Shown one piece after another: positions 35,393 through 43,552 of a stretch of 64,000 nt of DNA (position 1 is its first letter; each line of letters starts with the position of its first letter). The position numbers and the translations under genes were made by a program. Source of the DNA: Brevibacillus parabrevis (GTDB taxonomy: Bacteria > Bacillota > Bacilli > Brevibacillales > Brevibacillaceae); contig NZ_RHHV01000006.1 of the NCBI RefSeq assembly GCF_003710905.1, positions 62,001 through 126,000 on the forward strand, given 5' to 3'. The notes beneath the pieces are model-generated. The model saw only the letters and a program-made list of their open reading frames with translations, did not search any database and was not told the origin of the DNA.

Positions 35393-35421
35393 GGGTGCTG
35401 AAAAAGCACCCTTTCTTTTTT
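35393..35421 (+). terminator. Terminator after the 34-residue peptide gene
   Basis: GGGTGCT (35393-35399), loop GAAAA, AGCACCC (35405-35411), then TTTCTTTTTT. Confidence 0.88.
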
Positions 35422-35692
35422 GGGAGATTTGACATGCGATTGCGATTATTTACCCGCTATATGGAAAAATGTGTAATATGCGTCTGAATCGGCGTCTCTT
35501 CCTGGCAAAATCATTTTGACATAATGAATATTATGTAAACAAAAACTTTACTGTATGCCTTCTCTCTCTTCCCCCGATTCCTCTACCGCGCGATATCCAG
35601 ATGATGGTATTGTGCTACAAGTAAGCATACATTCGCTTTTCAAATTTTCATCGCAGAATTGACAAAAGGGAGAGAGCCTACTGAAATTCAGA

Positions 35693-36544
35693 TTGCTATT
35701 TTTCCTGCCATTGCTCGTTTTACTACCCGCCACCTTCGTTGGTGCTTTGGCGATGAGCGTGCATGAAGTCCCGCCCTCGATATGGCTGCAAAATATAGTC
35801 GTATTCATCATTGGCGGGAGCGTATCCGCACTCATCCTTGCCAGAAACAGACACCCCCATGCAAATCGATCGCGGAACATTATCCTCACGATCGCAGTGC
35901 TCTTTCTTTTCCTGCTGCTAACCTTCTGGGACAGCGGCATCGACAATGTGCACCGCTGGATTGCGCTCGGTCCTTTGCGTTTTCATGTGGCCAGCATCGT
36001 CATCCCCTTTTTCATTATGCAATTATGGCGACTATTGAAAGCCGAAAACTGGTGGTTTTCCTTTCTGCTGACGGCAGCAACGTCCTTGCTGTTGTTTTTG
36101 CAACCAGATGCCTCGCAACTTACTGCCTTCACTGTCTCCATGGCTATTCTTTTATGGAGTCGAGCAGATCGAAGCATCCTTCGTTTTGTCGTTGTGGGCC
36201 TGCTCTTTATTTTCGCAGTTATATCGCGGATCAATCTCGATCGCTTATTGCCTGTTCCCTATGTCGAAAAAATTTTGTACCTGGTTGTTGACATGGGAAT
36301 GGTTTGGCTGCTTGTCGAAGTCCTTTCCATTTTCGCACTGATTGCCCCTTTTCTGTTGCTGCATTCTGCGCATGCCAAAATCGTTTCCATCGCGCTCGGC
36401 GTGCATTTTGCTGTGCTTTTCCTGACAGCGCTTTTCGGCAATTTTCCTGTACCGATCATCGGATACGGCGTCTCGCCAATGATTGGGTATATCATCGCCT
36501 TGACATCGATCATACGCGCAAGAAATGACCTGCCTTGCTCATAG
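35693..36544 (+). CDS. Polytopic membrane protein of unknown function with a SEDS-like motif
   Basis: 283 residues from TTG 35693, about eight or nine TM helices. A CTG codon at 35681 in frame, with AAAGGGAGAGAG upstream, would give a more usual start (KFRLLFFLPLL) and may be the true one. The loop VHRWIALGPLRFHVASIVI recalls the RRWI-LGP-FQPSE loop of FtsW/RodA (SEDS) glycosyltransferases. The protein is about 100 residues shorter than those, and the rest is not recognisable, so I do not assign a function. Stands alone, ends in its own terminator. Confidence 0.65.
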   Translation: MLFFLPLLVLLPATFVGALAMSVHEVPPSIWLQNIVVFIIGGSVSALILARNRHPHANRSRNIILTIAVLFLFLLLTFWDSGIDNVHRWIALGPLRFHVASIVIPFFIMQLWRLLKAENWWFSFLLTAATSLLLFLQPDASQLTAFTVSMAILLWSRADRSILRFVVVGLLFIFAVISRINLDRLLPVPYVEKILYLVVDMGMVWLLVEVLSIFALIAPFLLLHSAHAKIVSIALGVHFAVLFLTALFGNFPVPIIGYGVSPMIGYIIALTSIIRARNDLPCS

Positions 36545-36562
36545 CGCAGGTCATTTTTTTGC
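36524..36562 (+). terminator. Terminator overlapping the end of the membrane protein gene
   Basis: 10-bp stem AATGACCTGC (36524-36533) with GCAGGTCATT (36546-36555), followed by T5. The left arm is inside the coding end. Confidence 0.85.
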
Positions 36563-36622
36563 TAAAAAGCATCGAGCAGTCAAGCAAGCTGACGTTTGGG
36601 TGCAAAGCCGCTCCCACTCCAT

Positions 36623-36689
36623 GTAAAGCTAACTTGACACACCACCACCTGTAAAGTACACTTTACGTAAAGTTAGCTTTACAGGTGGT
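36623..36689 (+). promoter_or_regulatory. Promoter with nested palindromic GTAAAG operators before the Xre gene
   Basis: TTGACA (36634-36639), 17-nt spacer, TACACT (36657-36662) is a near-ideal promoter. Across it lie three inverted repeats built on GTAAAG/CTTTAC: GTAAAGCTAACTT (36623) with its complement at 36670-36682, ACCACCTGTAAAG (36644) with its complement at 36677-36689, and GTAAAG-TACA-CTTTAC (36651-36666) over the -10 box. The likely binder is the Xre protein encoded directly downstream, giving autoregulation. Confidence 0.75.
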
Positions 36690-36691
36690 GT

Positions 36692-36901
36692 ATGATGAAA
36701 AATCGCGTTCGTGAAAGACGTCTGGAGCAAGGCTGGTCACAAGATGCGTTATCGGAAAAGGTGGGTGTTTCACGACAAACGATCATTTCTTTGGAAAATG
36801 GAAAATACAACGCTTCCTTGATCCTCGCGCATAAGCTGGCACAAGTATTCGGCTGCATCATTGAAGAGCTGTTTATTTTTGAAGGAGATGAGAATATATG
36901 A
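36692..36901 (+). CDS. Xre family HTH transcriptional regulator (YozG/short Cro type)
   Basis: 69 residues, essentially only an HTH_3 domain: RVRERRLEQGWSQDALSEKV, then VSRQTIISLENGKYNASLIL as turn and recognition helix, then the dimer part FGCIIEELFIF. Follows AGGTGGTG, itself part of the palindromic operator. The stop overlaps the ATG of the membrane protein gene (ATGA), so the two are coupled. Regulator plus small membrane partner is a frequent pair in bacilli and may be a membrane-modulated switch. Confidence 0.9.
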   Translation: MMKNRVRERRLEQGWSQDALSEKVGVSRQTIISLENGKYNASLILAHKLAQVFGCIIEELFIFEGDENI

Positions 36902-37197
36902 TCGATACCTATTTCGGTTTGTTCGGTTTGCTTGGCGGGCTGATCATCGGCTTATCCGGTCTATATTGGGGCAACAAACTGGCCGGGAAAAGGCGTGGAT
37001 TGGACGAACGCCACCACCTGATCCGCACGAAGGCAAAATCGTCCTCGTGGATCATCACGCTGGCAGCCGTCTACGTTCTGTTTGCCGTTGCCATTTTGAA
37101 TCCGGGCGTCTCGCTTGCTTTTGTCCTCGCGATGATCATACTGGTGCAGTTAGGCAGCTGGTGCTGCTTCATCTTTTATTACCAGACGAAATATTGA
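36898..37197 (+). CDS. Small membrane protein coupled to the Xre regulator
   Basis: 99 residues, three TM helices (about 5-25, 50-70, 72-93), with a basic cytoplasmic loop NKLAGKRRGLDERHHLIRTKAKSS between the first two. Starts in a 4-nt overlap with the regulator stop. Resembles DUF2178/YozG-partner type proteins in layout only. Probably modulates or is controlled by the regulator; no enzymatic motif seen. Confidence 0.8.
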   Translation: MIDTYFGLFGLLGGLIIGLSGLYWGNKLAGKRRGLDERHHLIRTKAKSSSWIITLAAVYVLFAVAILNPGVSLAFVLAMIILVQLGSWCCFIFYYQTKY

Positions 37198-37230
37198 ACA
37201 GGCGAACACTTGGGCATTGCCTATCCGCGA

Positions 37231-37270
37231 CAAAACCCGCCGCTTGAACAAGAGGGACGGGTTTTGTTCT
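37231..37270. terminator. Bidirectional terminator between the membrane protein and DJ-1 genes
   Basis: CAAAACCCG (37231-37239) with CGGGTTTTG (37258-37266), loop of 18 nt; T runs on both strands lie within the stem ends. It separates the Xre operon from the convergent DJ-1/PfpI gene. Confidence 0.7.
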
Positions 37271-37401
37271 GAGAAGCGCCCCATATACAAGGCAGAGAAC
37301 GTCTCGACTTTTTTCATAAAAGCGGGGGTTAGCGCCTGTAATCAGCACTTTTCCCCCGAAAAAGGGAACCACGCTCATGGCTGCTTCCATTTTTGCTTAA
37401 T

Positions 37402-38037
37402 CTATCCCTCCTGCTCCTGCATCGTCTCCATCATCGTATAAAAATAGCGGCCATCGCCAGTCTGGAAGTAGCGATACCACGCCTCCAACGTGTCCTTTTT
37501 AAACAGATCGAGCAGCGCAATCACTTCCCGCGCCAATAGCAGACTGCCAGCAGCGCTGGTCGTGATCAGATTGCCGTCTACGACGATCTGCTCGTCCTGA
37601 TAAAAGGCAGCGCCTTTGTATGTCGGACAAAACATCGTCAAATAATCCAAGCTGTTGCTCGTATGCTTACGCTTATCCAATAAACCGGCATTGGCAAGGG
37701 CGGCCGTCGCTCCACATATCGCTGCCACATTGCCGCCTGCATGCAGCAGTTGTTTTGCTGTCTCGACGATTGGAGCATGCTCGGGATCATTCCAACGGTC
37801 TGCTCCCGGCAAGAGCAAGATCGCGGCGGTTTTAAGCGTGATCTCATCGACCGTCACATCCGGTACAACCGTCATGCCGCCCTTTGTCGTGATCGGACGT
37901 TTGGAAGCCCCGACCGTTTTGACAGGAAGACGGCTCCCCCTGTTTTTAAAATATTGACCCGAGTTCAACTCGGCAATTACCAAGCCAAGCTCCCAATCTG
38001 CCATCGTATCCAGCACGTAAACGTAAGCGTACTTCAT
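37402..38037 (-). CDS. DJ-1/PfpI family protein
   Basis: 211 residues of class I glutamine amidotransferase-like fold. The nucleophile elbow is NVAAICGATAALANAGLLD with the reactive Cys; the acidic residue upstream is in MADWELGLVIAEL. Close in layout to YdeA and other bacillus DJ-1 proteins of unknown substrate (stress or deglycase-like activity has been proposed for the family). ATG at 38037 follows GGGAGGATC. Monocistronic. Confidence 0.88.
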   Translation of the reverse strand: MKYAYVYVLDTMADWELGLVIAELNSGQYFKNRGSRLPVKTVGASKRPITTKGGMTVVPDVTVDEITLKTAAILLLPGADRWNDPEHAPIVETAKQLLHAGGNVAAICGATAALANAGLLDKRKHTSNSLDYLTMFCPTYKGAAFYQDEQIVVDGNLITTSAAGSLLLAREVIALLDLFKKDTLEAWYRYFQTGDGRYFYTMMETMQEQEG

Positions 38038-38417
38038 ATGATCCTCCCGGGGTTTCTCTGATTTCTCCACTGATAAGGGCGTCGAATCCTTGTCTATACC
38101 GAATTGTAAACGTCCAATGTTGACAACAGCATGTCAATGATCTCTCACGTCTGCCCCCATTTTTTTATTGAGCTTGTCGGCTATATCCATATCAATCGGA
38201 GAAATGCAAAAAAGAGGAGGAAATCCCGTCAATCTATAACTTTAGTTAGGCCTTCAAAAACATAAAAATTGGTACAATCGAATAGCCCGTTGTACATTTT
38301 CTCTCTTTTACTGTTGATGGAACGCCGTGTGCGATGAAAGTCGCCCGCACGGTGTAGGCTCGAACGAACACCCTCACCCACAGAAGGGGATAAGTCGGGA
38401 ATAGCTATCAAGTGATT
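38038..38417. other. Intergenic region with intron relic
   Basis: 380 nt between the divergent DJ-1 gene and the hypothetical gene at 38418. It holds the domain V relic (38322-38355), an orphan AGAGGAGGAAA (about 38213) not followed by a usable start, and nothing else I can name. Confidence 0.5.
38322..38355 (+). ncRNA. Group II intron domain V relic
   Basis: Exactly 34 nt that fold as domain V: lower stem ACGCCGTG with CACGGTGT (one G-U pair at the catalytic triad, triad CGC), upper stem TGCGA with TCGCC and a GAAA-type loop (TGAAAG). The middle GCGATGAAAGTCGC is the family signature. Base changes against common domain V sequences are compensated in both arms. No reverse transcriptase or other intron domains remain in the 280 nt upstream, so it is the 3' end of a decayed intron. 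See the finding. Confidence 0.65.
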
Positions 38418-38729
38418 ATGAGACCTGCTCAAATTTTGGAACCTGCTGGACTTTCGATTAGCCAATCTCCAGTCATCATCAAATGCGGTGATTATACGTA
38501 CTGGTCGTATACACCTTCGACGAATGACCTTGTACTGGTTGTCGTCGCCTTTGATTCCAACAACCAGGAAGTCAAACGCTGGGAAGTTCCAGGTTATCGG
38601 TATACGCTCGACATTGGGATCGACAACCAAAATCGAACCGTAGTGTTCTACATGTGGCAAAAAGCTCCCAACTATCCAAACGGCTCCTATCCTGTTTCTT
38701 TGACATGGGATGAGCTGCGGATTAACTAA
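38418..38729 (+). CDS. Hypothetical protein, beta-rich
   Basis: 103 residues from the ATG at 38418 (GTG at 38412 also possible); no good ribosome binding site, which lowers confidence. Sequence alternates hydrophobic and polar residues (DYTYWSYTPSTNDLVLVVVAF, RYTLDIGIDNQNRTVVFYMW) as in a small beta-sandwich. No signal peptide. It follows the intron relic by 62 nt and ends at a GC-rich hairpin. Not recognised; could be the remnant of a longer gene interrupted by the intron. Confidence 0.6.
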   Translation: MRPAQILEPAGLSISQSPVIIKCGDYTYWSYTPSTNDLVLVVVAFDSNNQEVKRWEVPGYRYTLDIGIDNQNRTVVFYMWQKAPNYPNGSYPVSLTWDELRIN

Positions 38730-38742
38730 CTTGCCTTCAACG

Positions 38743-38770
38743 CCCCTCGGGATCACCCGGGGGTATTTTC
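38743..38770 (+). terminator. Terminator after the hypothetical gene
   Basis: CCCCTCGGG, loop ATCA, CCCGGGGG, then TATTTTCTT. Confidence 0.7.
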
Positions 38771-38813
38771 TTATCTGAATAGGCGTACTGCTTTCATCCG
38801 GTGCCATTCCAGC

Positions 38814-38852
38814 AAAAAAGCCGACGCCCCTCCAACGGGAACATCGGCTTTT
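38814..38852 (-). terminator. Terminator after the hydroxyacid dehydrogenase gene
   Basis: AAAAGCCGA with TCGGCTTTT; on the minus strand the stem is followed by T6. It lies 11 nt past the gene end. Confidence 0.85.
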
Positions 38853-38862
38853 GCCAAAACCT

Positions 38863-39756
38863 TTATCTGGCGATCGTCGTACCAGCCAGCTCTTCCGTCA
38901 CCGTGCACACAGCGGAAGAATCCCAGCTGCCTTTCCCTTGCGCCTTGGCTGCTTCATACATTTGCGCCACGGTGCCGCCGACGAGGACGGGAACGTGTTG
39001 CTCGCGAGCCGCAGCCGCGTACAGTTGCAAGTCTTTGTGCATATGATCGAGCGAAAAGATCGCATTTTCGTACGTGCCATACAAAATATTCGGGCCAAAC
39101 ACAGACAGCACGCGATTGTGGGCGGAGCCTTTCTCGATGACGGCGGCAAGCTTGTGCGGGTCCACTCCTGCTTTTGCCCCTACACTGAATGCTTCGCCAA
39201 GAGCGGCCGTGATGACAGCGACGACAGAGTTGTGACACAGCTTGGCTACCTGACCGGAACCGGACTCTCCGAGGTAAAAAATTTCTTTGCCGATTCCTTG
39301 CAAGTACGGCATGATCTCGGGCAGCTTGCTTTCATCTCCCCCGACCATGATCGTCAAGGTCCCTGCTGCCGAGCCTGCTGGCCCGCCGCTAACCGGGCAA
39401 TCAAAGTAGGAAATGCCCCGCTCAAGCCCGGCCTGATTCAACCGTTTGGCCGTCGCCGGATCGATCGTGCTCGTGTCAAAGACGAAGCTGCCTGGGCGAA
39501 GCTCGGCAAAAAGTCCGGCCTGTCCCAGCACGACCTCCTCCACGACAGAAGGGCCAGGGAGCGAGGCGAAAACAACCTTTGCCACGCTCCCTATCGCTTG
39601 CACGCTGTCTACGACAACGGCCCCTTTTTCCGCAGCCCACTCTTTTGCCGCCGGACTTGGATCATACGCGTACACTTGATAGCCTTTTTGCAACAGGCTG
39701 CCGATCATCCCTTTGCCCATTGCACCGATGCCAATGACTCCAATCGTCGCTTCCAT
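38863..39756 (-). CDS. NAD(P)-dependent beta-hydroxyacid dehydrogenase (3-hydroxyisobutyrate/tartronate semialdehyde type)
   Basis: 297 residues. Rossmann motif VIGIGAMGKGM at the N-terminus, the substrate-side FDCPVSGGPAGSAAGTL, and catalytic Lys in GQVAKLCHNSVVA, all typical of HIBADH/GarR enzymes. It oxidises a 3-hydroxyacid to its semialdehyde or does the reverse. Immediately downstream of a semialdehyde-type aldehyde dehydrogenase on the same strand, so the two may act in sequence. Exact substrate not readable. ATG at 39756 follows GGGGGAAGAG. Confidence 0.9.
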   Translation of the reverse strand: MEATIGVIGIGAMGKGMIGSLLQKGYQVYAYDPSPAAKEWAAEKGAVVVDSVQAIGSVAKVVFASLPGPSVVEEVVLGQAGLFAELRPGSFVFDTSTIDPATAKRLNQAGLERGISYFDCPVSGGPAGSAAGTLTIMVGGDESKLPEIMPYLQGIGKEIFYLGESGSGQVAKLCHNSVVAVITAALGEAFSVGAKAGVDPHKLAAVIEKGSAHNRVLSVFGPNILYGTYENAIFSLDHMHKDLQLYAAAAREQHVPVLVGGTVAQMYEAAKAQGKGSWDSSAVCTVTEELAGTTIAR

Positions 39757-39782
39757 CTCTCTTCCCCCTATCTATCCAGAAC

Positions 39783-41234
39783 TTATGGCCGGATGTAAAC
39801 CGTCTTCGTTTCGACATAGAAATCGAGCGCGGATTCGCCCTGCTCTCTCGGCCCCAGGCCGGAGATTTTTTTGCCGCCAAACGGAAATTGCGATTCAAAA
39901 TGGGTAGACGGCATATTGACGTGCGTCACGCCTGACTGGATTCCTTTTACAAACTGGAACGCTTTTTGCAGATCGTTGGTAAAGATCGTGGAAGATAAGC
40001 CGAACTCCACCTGGTTCGCGATTTCCATGGCGTGATCGAACGAATCGACGTCAATGACCGCGATCACGGGCGCGAAAATCTCTTCTTTGGCAATCGTCAT
40101 CTCCTGCGTGATTCCGGTAAAGACGGTTGGAGCGACGAAGTAACCGTTCGCCAAATCTCCGTCTGTCAGCCGCTGGCCGCCGCATTCCAGCACGCCGCCT
40201 TCCTCGATGCCTTTTTGAACATAATGCAAATACAGGTTAAGCTGATGCTCGTCCACGACCGGGCCGTTATGGCTTTCCGGATCGAAGCCATTGCCAACTT
40301 TCAGGCTGCGTGCGCGCTCCACCAGCTTGCGCTTCACTTCCTCCGCCACTTCCGGTACGACCAGGACGCGGCTTGTTCCCGTGCACCGCTGTCCGTTGTC
40401 AAAAAAGCCGCTGGTCACGATGCAATCGATGGCAAGGTCAATATCTGCATCCGCCAAAATGATTGCCGGGTTTTTCCCGCCCATTTCCGCCTGAATTTTG
40501 CCGCCGCGGGCACCGACCGCTTTTCCTAACGCCAAACCGACCTCCGACGATCCCGTAAACGAAATCCCTTTGATCAGCGGATGATTGGACAGCTCGTCCC
40601 CGATTACCGAGCCAGGGCCAGTCACCAGATTGACAACGCCTTTTGGCACGCCGCTTTCGATCAGAAGTTCCGTCAGCTTGACGCTGATCAAGGAGGTGTT
40701 GCTGGCAGGTTTGAAAACGACTGTGTTGCCCGCGAGAATAGCCGGAACGATTTTCCACAGGCCGATTCCGAGCGGGAAGTTCCACGGCGCGATAATCGCG
40801 AAGACGCCAATCGGCTCGCGCACCGTGTAGCCCAGCACACGCTCATCAAACGAAGGGACGGTTTGCCCCGTCAAACGAGTGGCTTCTCCTGTCAACTGCT
40901 TCATGGAGGCAATCGTCTTGAGCACCTCGCCCCGCGCTTCCCGCAATGTTTTTCCTACTTCGCTTGTAATGATCGCAGCCAGTTCTTCTCTCTGCTCTTC
41001 CAGCAGTCGAATGAGCGTAAACAGAAACTCTCCGCGCACCGGAGCCGATTTTTTGGCCCAGTCAGGAAAAGCTTGTGCTGCCGCTTCGATGGCAGACCGC
41101 GCATCCAGTCCATCGGATTTTTGAAAATAGCCGAGCACCTCGCTCGTATTGGCAGGGTTCGTGCTAGGAAATACTTGTCCGGTATGGCTATCCACCCATT
41201 CACCGTTGATGTAGTTCTTGTGCGTTGTCGTCAT
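39783..41234 (-). CDS. Aldehyde dehydrogenase (semialdehyde/alpha-ketoglutarate semialdehyde type)
   Basis: 483 residues. NAD-binding APWNFPLGIGLWKIVPAI, catalytic Glu in QAEMGGKNPAI and catalytic Cys in NGQRCTGTSRVL; the GQRCTGTSR context is common in ketoglutarate-semialdehyde dehydrogenases such as YcbD. ATG at 41234 behind GTGGGAG. First gene of a two-gene operon with the hydroxyacid dehydrogenase, divergent from a PucR-type regulator that probably controls it through the palindrome at 41268-41297. Confidence 0.9.
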   Translation of the reverse strand: MTTTHKNYINGEWVDSHTGQVFPSTNPANTSEVLGYFQKSDGLDARSAIEAAAQAFPDWAKKSAPVRGEFLFTLIRLLEEQREELAAIITSEVGKTLREARGEVLKTIASMKQLTGEATRLTGQTVPSFDERVLGYTVREPIGVFAIIAPWNFPLGIGLWKIVPAILAGNTVVFKPASNTSLISVKLTELLIESGVPKGVVNLVTGPGSVIGDELSNHPLIKGISFTGSSEVGLALGKAVGARGGKIQAEMGGKNPAIILADADIDLAIDCIVTSGFFDNGQRCTGTSRVLVVPEVAEEVKRKLVERARSLKVGNGFDPESHNGPVVDEHQLNLYLHYVQKGIEEGGVLECGGQRLTDGDLANGYFVAPTVFTGITQEMTIAKEEIFAPVIAVIDVDSFDHAMEIANQVEFGLSSTIFTNDLQKAFQFVKGIQSGVTHVNMPSTHFESQFPFGGKKISGLGPREQGESALDFYVETKTVYIRP

Positions 41235-41267
41235 GTATGACTCCCACCTTCCGTCTTCGATAACCAT

Positions 41268-41297
41268 ATTGTATAAATTCGAAATTGTTTATACAAT
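41268..41297. promoter_or_regulatory. Symmetric palindrome forming overlapping divergent promoters
   Basis: ATTGTATAAA and its complement TTTATACAAT are 10 nt apart. Because of the symmetry both strands read TTGTAT, 17 nt, TACAAT: a weak -35 and good -10 in each direction, one toward the aldehyde dehydrogenase, the other toward the regulator. Likely the shared promoter and possible operator. Confidence 0.65.
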
Positions 41298-41358
41298 GTA
41301 GAGGCACACACAAATAAAATGAATTTTATATACATTTCTCTACACGGAAGGTGCCTAC

Positions 41359-43491
41359 ATGCATACTCTTTCCTACTTGAACGAAAAGTTGAGTGCGTGG
41401 CTTGCCATTGCACCTATGTCGATCTGGGTTCGCCTCCCGCGCGACCGCCAATTTCGGCTGGCGTATACAGTGACGCCGTCAGCTGCCGTCGCTTTCGGGA
41501 CCTTGCTGACCGCTCCCGCCACGCTCCCGGCTCATGAGCAAGAGCGCTACCGATATGAAGAAATCGAGGACAAACATTTGCTGCGGTTCTTTTTCGCTGA
41601 GGAAGGACAAGCGCTCATCTGGTTGGACTCGCCCTCGGAAGCGGCCTCCACGTTGACGGATGATCAATGGGAGCTATTGTGGCTCGGGTTGAAGCTACAT
41701 CTCGCAGAAGAAGCGATTGCGAGCAAAAACGCCGAATGGAGCAAACTTTTGGCAGGCATCCGCTCGATTTCCGGTACGCTTGATACCGAAGCGATCATTC
41801 GCGACATCATCGGCAATGCCCTGTCCGTCATCCCTGCCGCTGACGCCGGACTGCTGCATTTGTACGATCCTGCCATCGACCGCCTCGTGCCGAAAGCGAC
41901 CGTCGGCTTTCACGACACGCTGTTCAAAGACTTTCGCCTGAAAATCGGCGAGTCGATCGCCGGGAAAGTCTTTTTGGACGGACAACCCCGCCTGTATCGC
42001 TCCCATCCCGAGACGACGCAAGCGATGAGAGACATTTCCGCGGACAATTTTCACTCGTTGAACCACGCGAAAGACTTGCAAAATTTGAACGGGCTTTTAT
42101 GTGTGCCGATCTCGATTGCCGAAAAGCGAATTGGCGTGCTCGTCCTGCACCAATTTCACCAAGACAACGAGTTTACCGACTACGACCTCGCCCTGTTGCA
42201 AGGCTTCGCCGATCAAACCTCTGTCGCGCTGCAAAATGCCGAGCTGTACGCCGAGACGAAGCAGGCGTATGAAAACATGGCGACACTCAGCGCCCAACTG
42301 CAAGCCCGGCATGATGATCTGATCAAGCGCAACAAAATTCACGAATCGATCAAGCAAATGTCCCTGCAAAACAAAGATGCGGCCACAATTGTGAAGGCAC
42401 TGTCGCGCATGACCGCCAAGCCCATTCAGTTCGTAGACTGGCTGGAAGAGGGCCACGAAGCTTTTGCCCAGCTCCCCTACTTCAACCGCGACGAGCTGCA
42501 CACTTTGCTGGCTGGACGTCGCCACCCGCTTTTTGTCCACTTGTATTCCGCAGGGCGTGCGGACAGCGAATACTGTTACCTGTATCCGCTGATCAACGGC
42601 AGCGTGCTGCTCGGCTGCCTGATCATCCCTTCCGCCAAAACAGGCTTGTCGGAGCTGGCGAGAATGACAATTGAGCAAGGGCGGTCCGTGCTCACTCTCG
42701 ATTTGGTGAAAAAGCAGTCGATCAGCTCTGTCTTGTACAAGCGTGCCCACGACCTTTTCCAGGAAGTAATCGGCAGCAAAGGCAACGACCTGTTGGAACG
42801 CGCCCGCACACTCGGACTGGTGCCGCACGCCCACTACCTCGTGGTCTACGCTCATCTGAGTCACTGCCACGATCTCGCTCTGCTCGAAGCCAACATCCAT
42901 CGGCTAGTGAACCGCTGGAAGCGCGATTTTGCCCCTGCACAAGTGCTGACCTACGGCTTTCACAATCACGTCACACTCCTGCTGCAAATGAATGGAACAG
43001 AGGAGCGAAAAGCTTTGAGCGAGCAACTGCAAACAGCCGTGGAGGAATGGGAGCGGGCCCAGGAAGCGTCCTTGTCGATTGGAGTAGGCAGCATGATCGA
43101 AGGCGTCGAGCATCTGGGCAAAAGCTTTGAGGAAGCGAGAAAAGCGGCGCACTACTTGGCGGCACGAAATCGCAGCGGTGTCATCCATTACGCCGACCTG
43201 GGCGTCAATCGCCTGATGCTCAACCAAAGCCAGGCTGACATTGACGCTTTTGTCGCCGACGTGTTTGCTCCCTTTTGGGCTGAGCCACAAAAATATCAGG
43301 AGTGGGAGCACACGCTTGTGACGTATATCAAATGCAGCCAGTCGCCGCAGCAAACCGCCCGCGAGCTGCACATCCACGTCAACACGCTCTATCAGCGGCT
43401 GAAAAAAGTGGAGGAACTGCTGGAAATCGACCTGCACCGTCCCGAAGACTTGCTCAAGGTCCAGCTCGCCTGCCATCTCCGCTACGAATAG
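41359..43491 (+). CDS. GAF domain / PucR-CdaR type transcriptional regulator
   Basis: 710 residues. N-terminal 100 residues unassigned; a GAF domain about 125-300 (SGTLDTEAIIRDIIGNALSV through GFADQTSVALQNAELYAE), a linker helix, a second sensory region, then a CdaR GGDEF-like segment (SLSIGVGSMIEGVEHLGKSF) and a C-terminal PucR HTH: CSQSPQQTARELHIHVNTLYQRLKKVEELL. Such proteins are activators of catabolic operons. It is divergent from the aldehyde dehydrogenase operon across a promoter palindrome, so that operon is the likely target. ATG at 41359 follows GGAAGGTG. Confidence 0.9.
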   Translation: MHTLSYLNEKLSAWLAIAPMSIWVRLPRDRQFRLAYTVTPSAAVAFGTLLTAPATLPAHEQERYRYEEIEDKHLLRFFFAEEGQALIWLDSPSEAASTLTDDQWELLWLGLKLHLAEEAIASKNAEWSKLLAGIRSISGTLDTEAIIRDIIGNALSVIPAADAGLLHLYDPAIDRLVPKATVGFHDTLFKDFRLKIGESIAGKVFLDGQPRLYRSHPETTQAMRDISADNFHSLNHAKDLQNLNGLLCVPISIAEKRIGVLVLHQFHQDNEFTDYDLALLQGFADQTSVALQNAELYAETKQAYENMATLSAQLQARHDDLIKRNKIHESIKQMSLQNKDAATIVKALSRMTAKPIQFVDWLEEGHEAFAQLPYFNRDELHTLLAGRRHPLFVHLYSAGRADSEYCYLYPLINGSVLLGCLIIPSAKTGLSELARMTIEQGRSVLTLDLVKKQSISSVLYKRAHDLFQEVIGSKGNDLLERARTLGLVPHAHYLVVYAHLSHCHDLALLEANIHRLVNRWKRDFAPAQVLTYGFHNHVTLLLQMNGTEERKALSEQLQTAVEEWERAQEASLSIGVGSMIEGVEHLGKSFEEARKAAHYLAARNRSGVIHYADLGVNRLMLNQSQADIDAFVADVFAPFWAEPQKYQEWEHTLVTYIKCSQSPQQTARELHIHVNTLYQRLKKVEELLEIDLHRPEDLLKVQLACHLRYE

Positions 43492-43506
43492 CTTTTTCGC
43501 GCAAAG

Positions 43507-43543
43507 AAAAACCAGACTCACTTCGACGTGGGTCTGGTTTTTT
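43507..43543. terminator. Bidirectional terminator between regulator and acyl-CoA ligase
   Basis: AAAACCAGAC with GTCTGGTTTT and a loop of about 15 nt, T6 on the plus side, A4-6 on the other. Serves both converging genes. Confidence 0.88.
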
Positions 43544-43552
43544 CGTATCGTT

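Noticed and set aside
38229..38807. 192-codon frame on the minus strand
   Set aside because: It crosses the domain V relic and lies antisense to the hypothetical gene at 38418; it has no ribosome binding site or recognisable domain.
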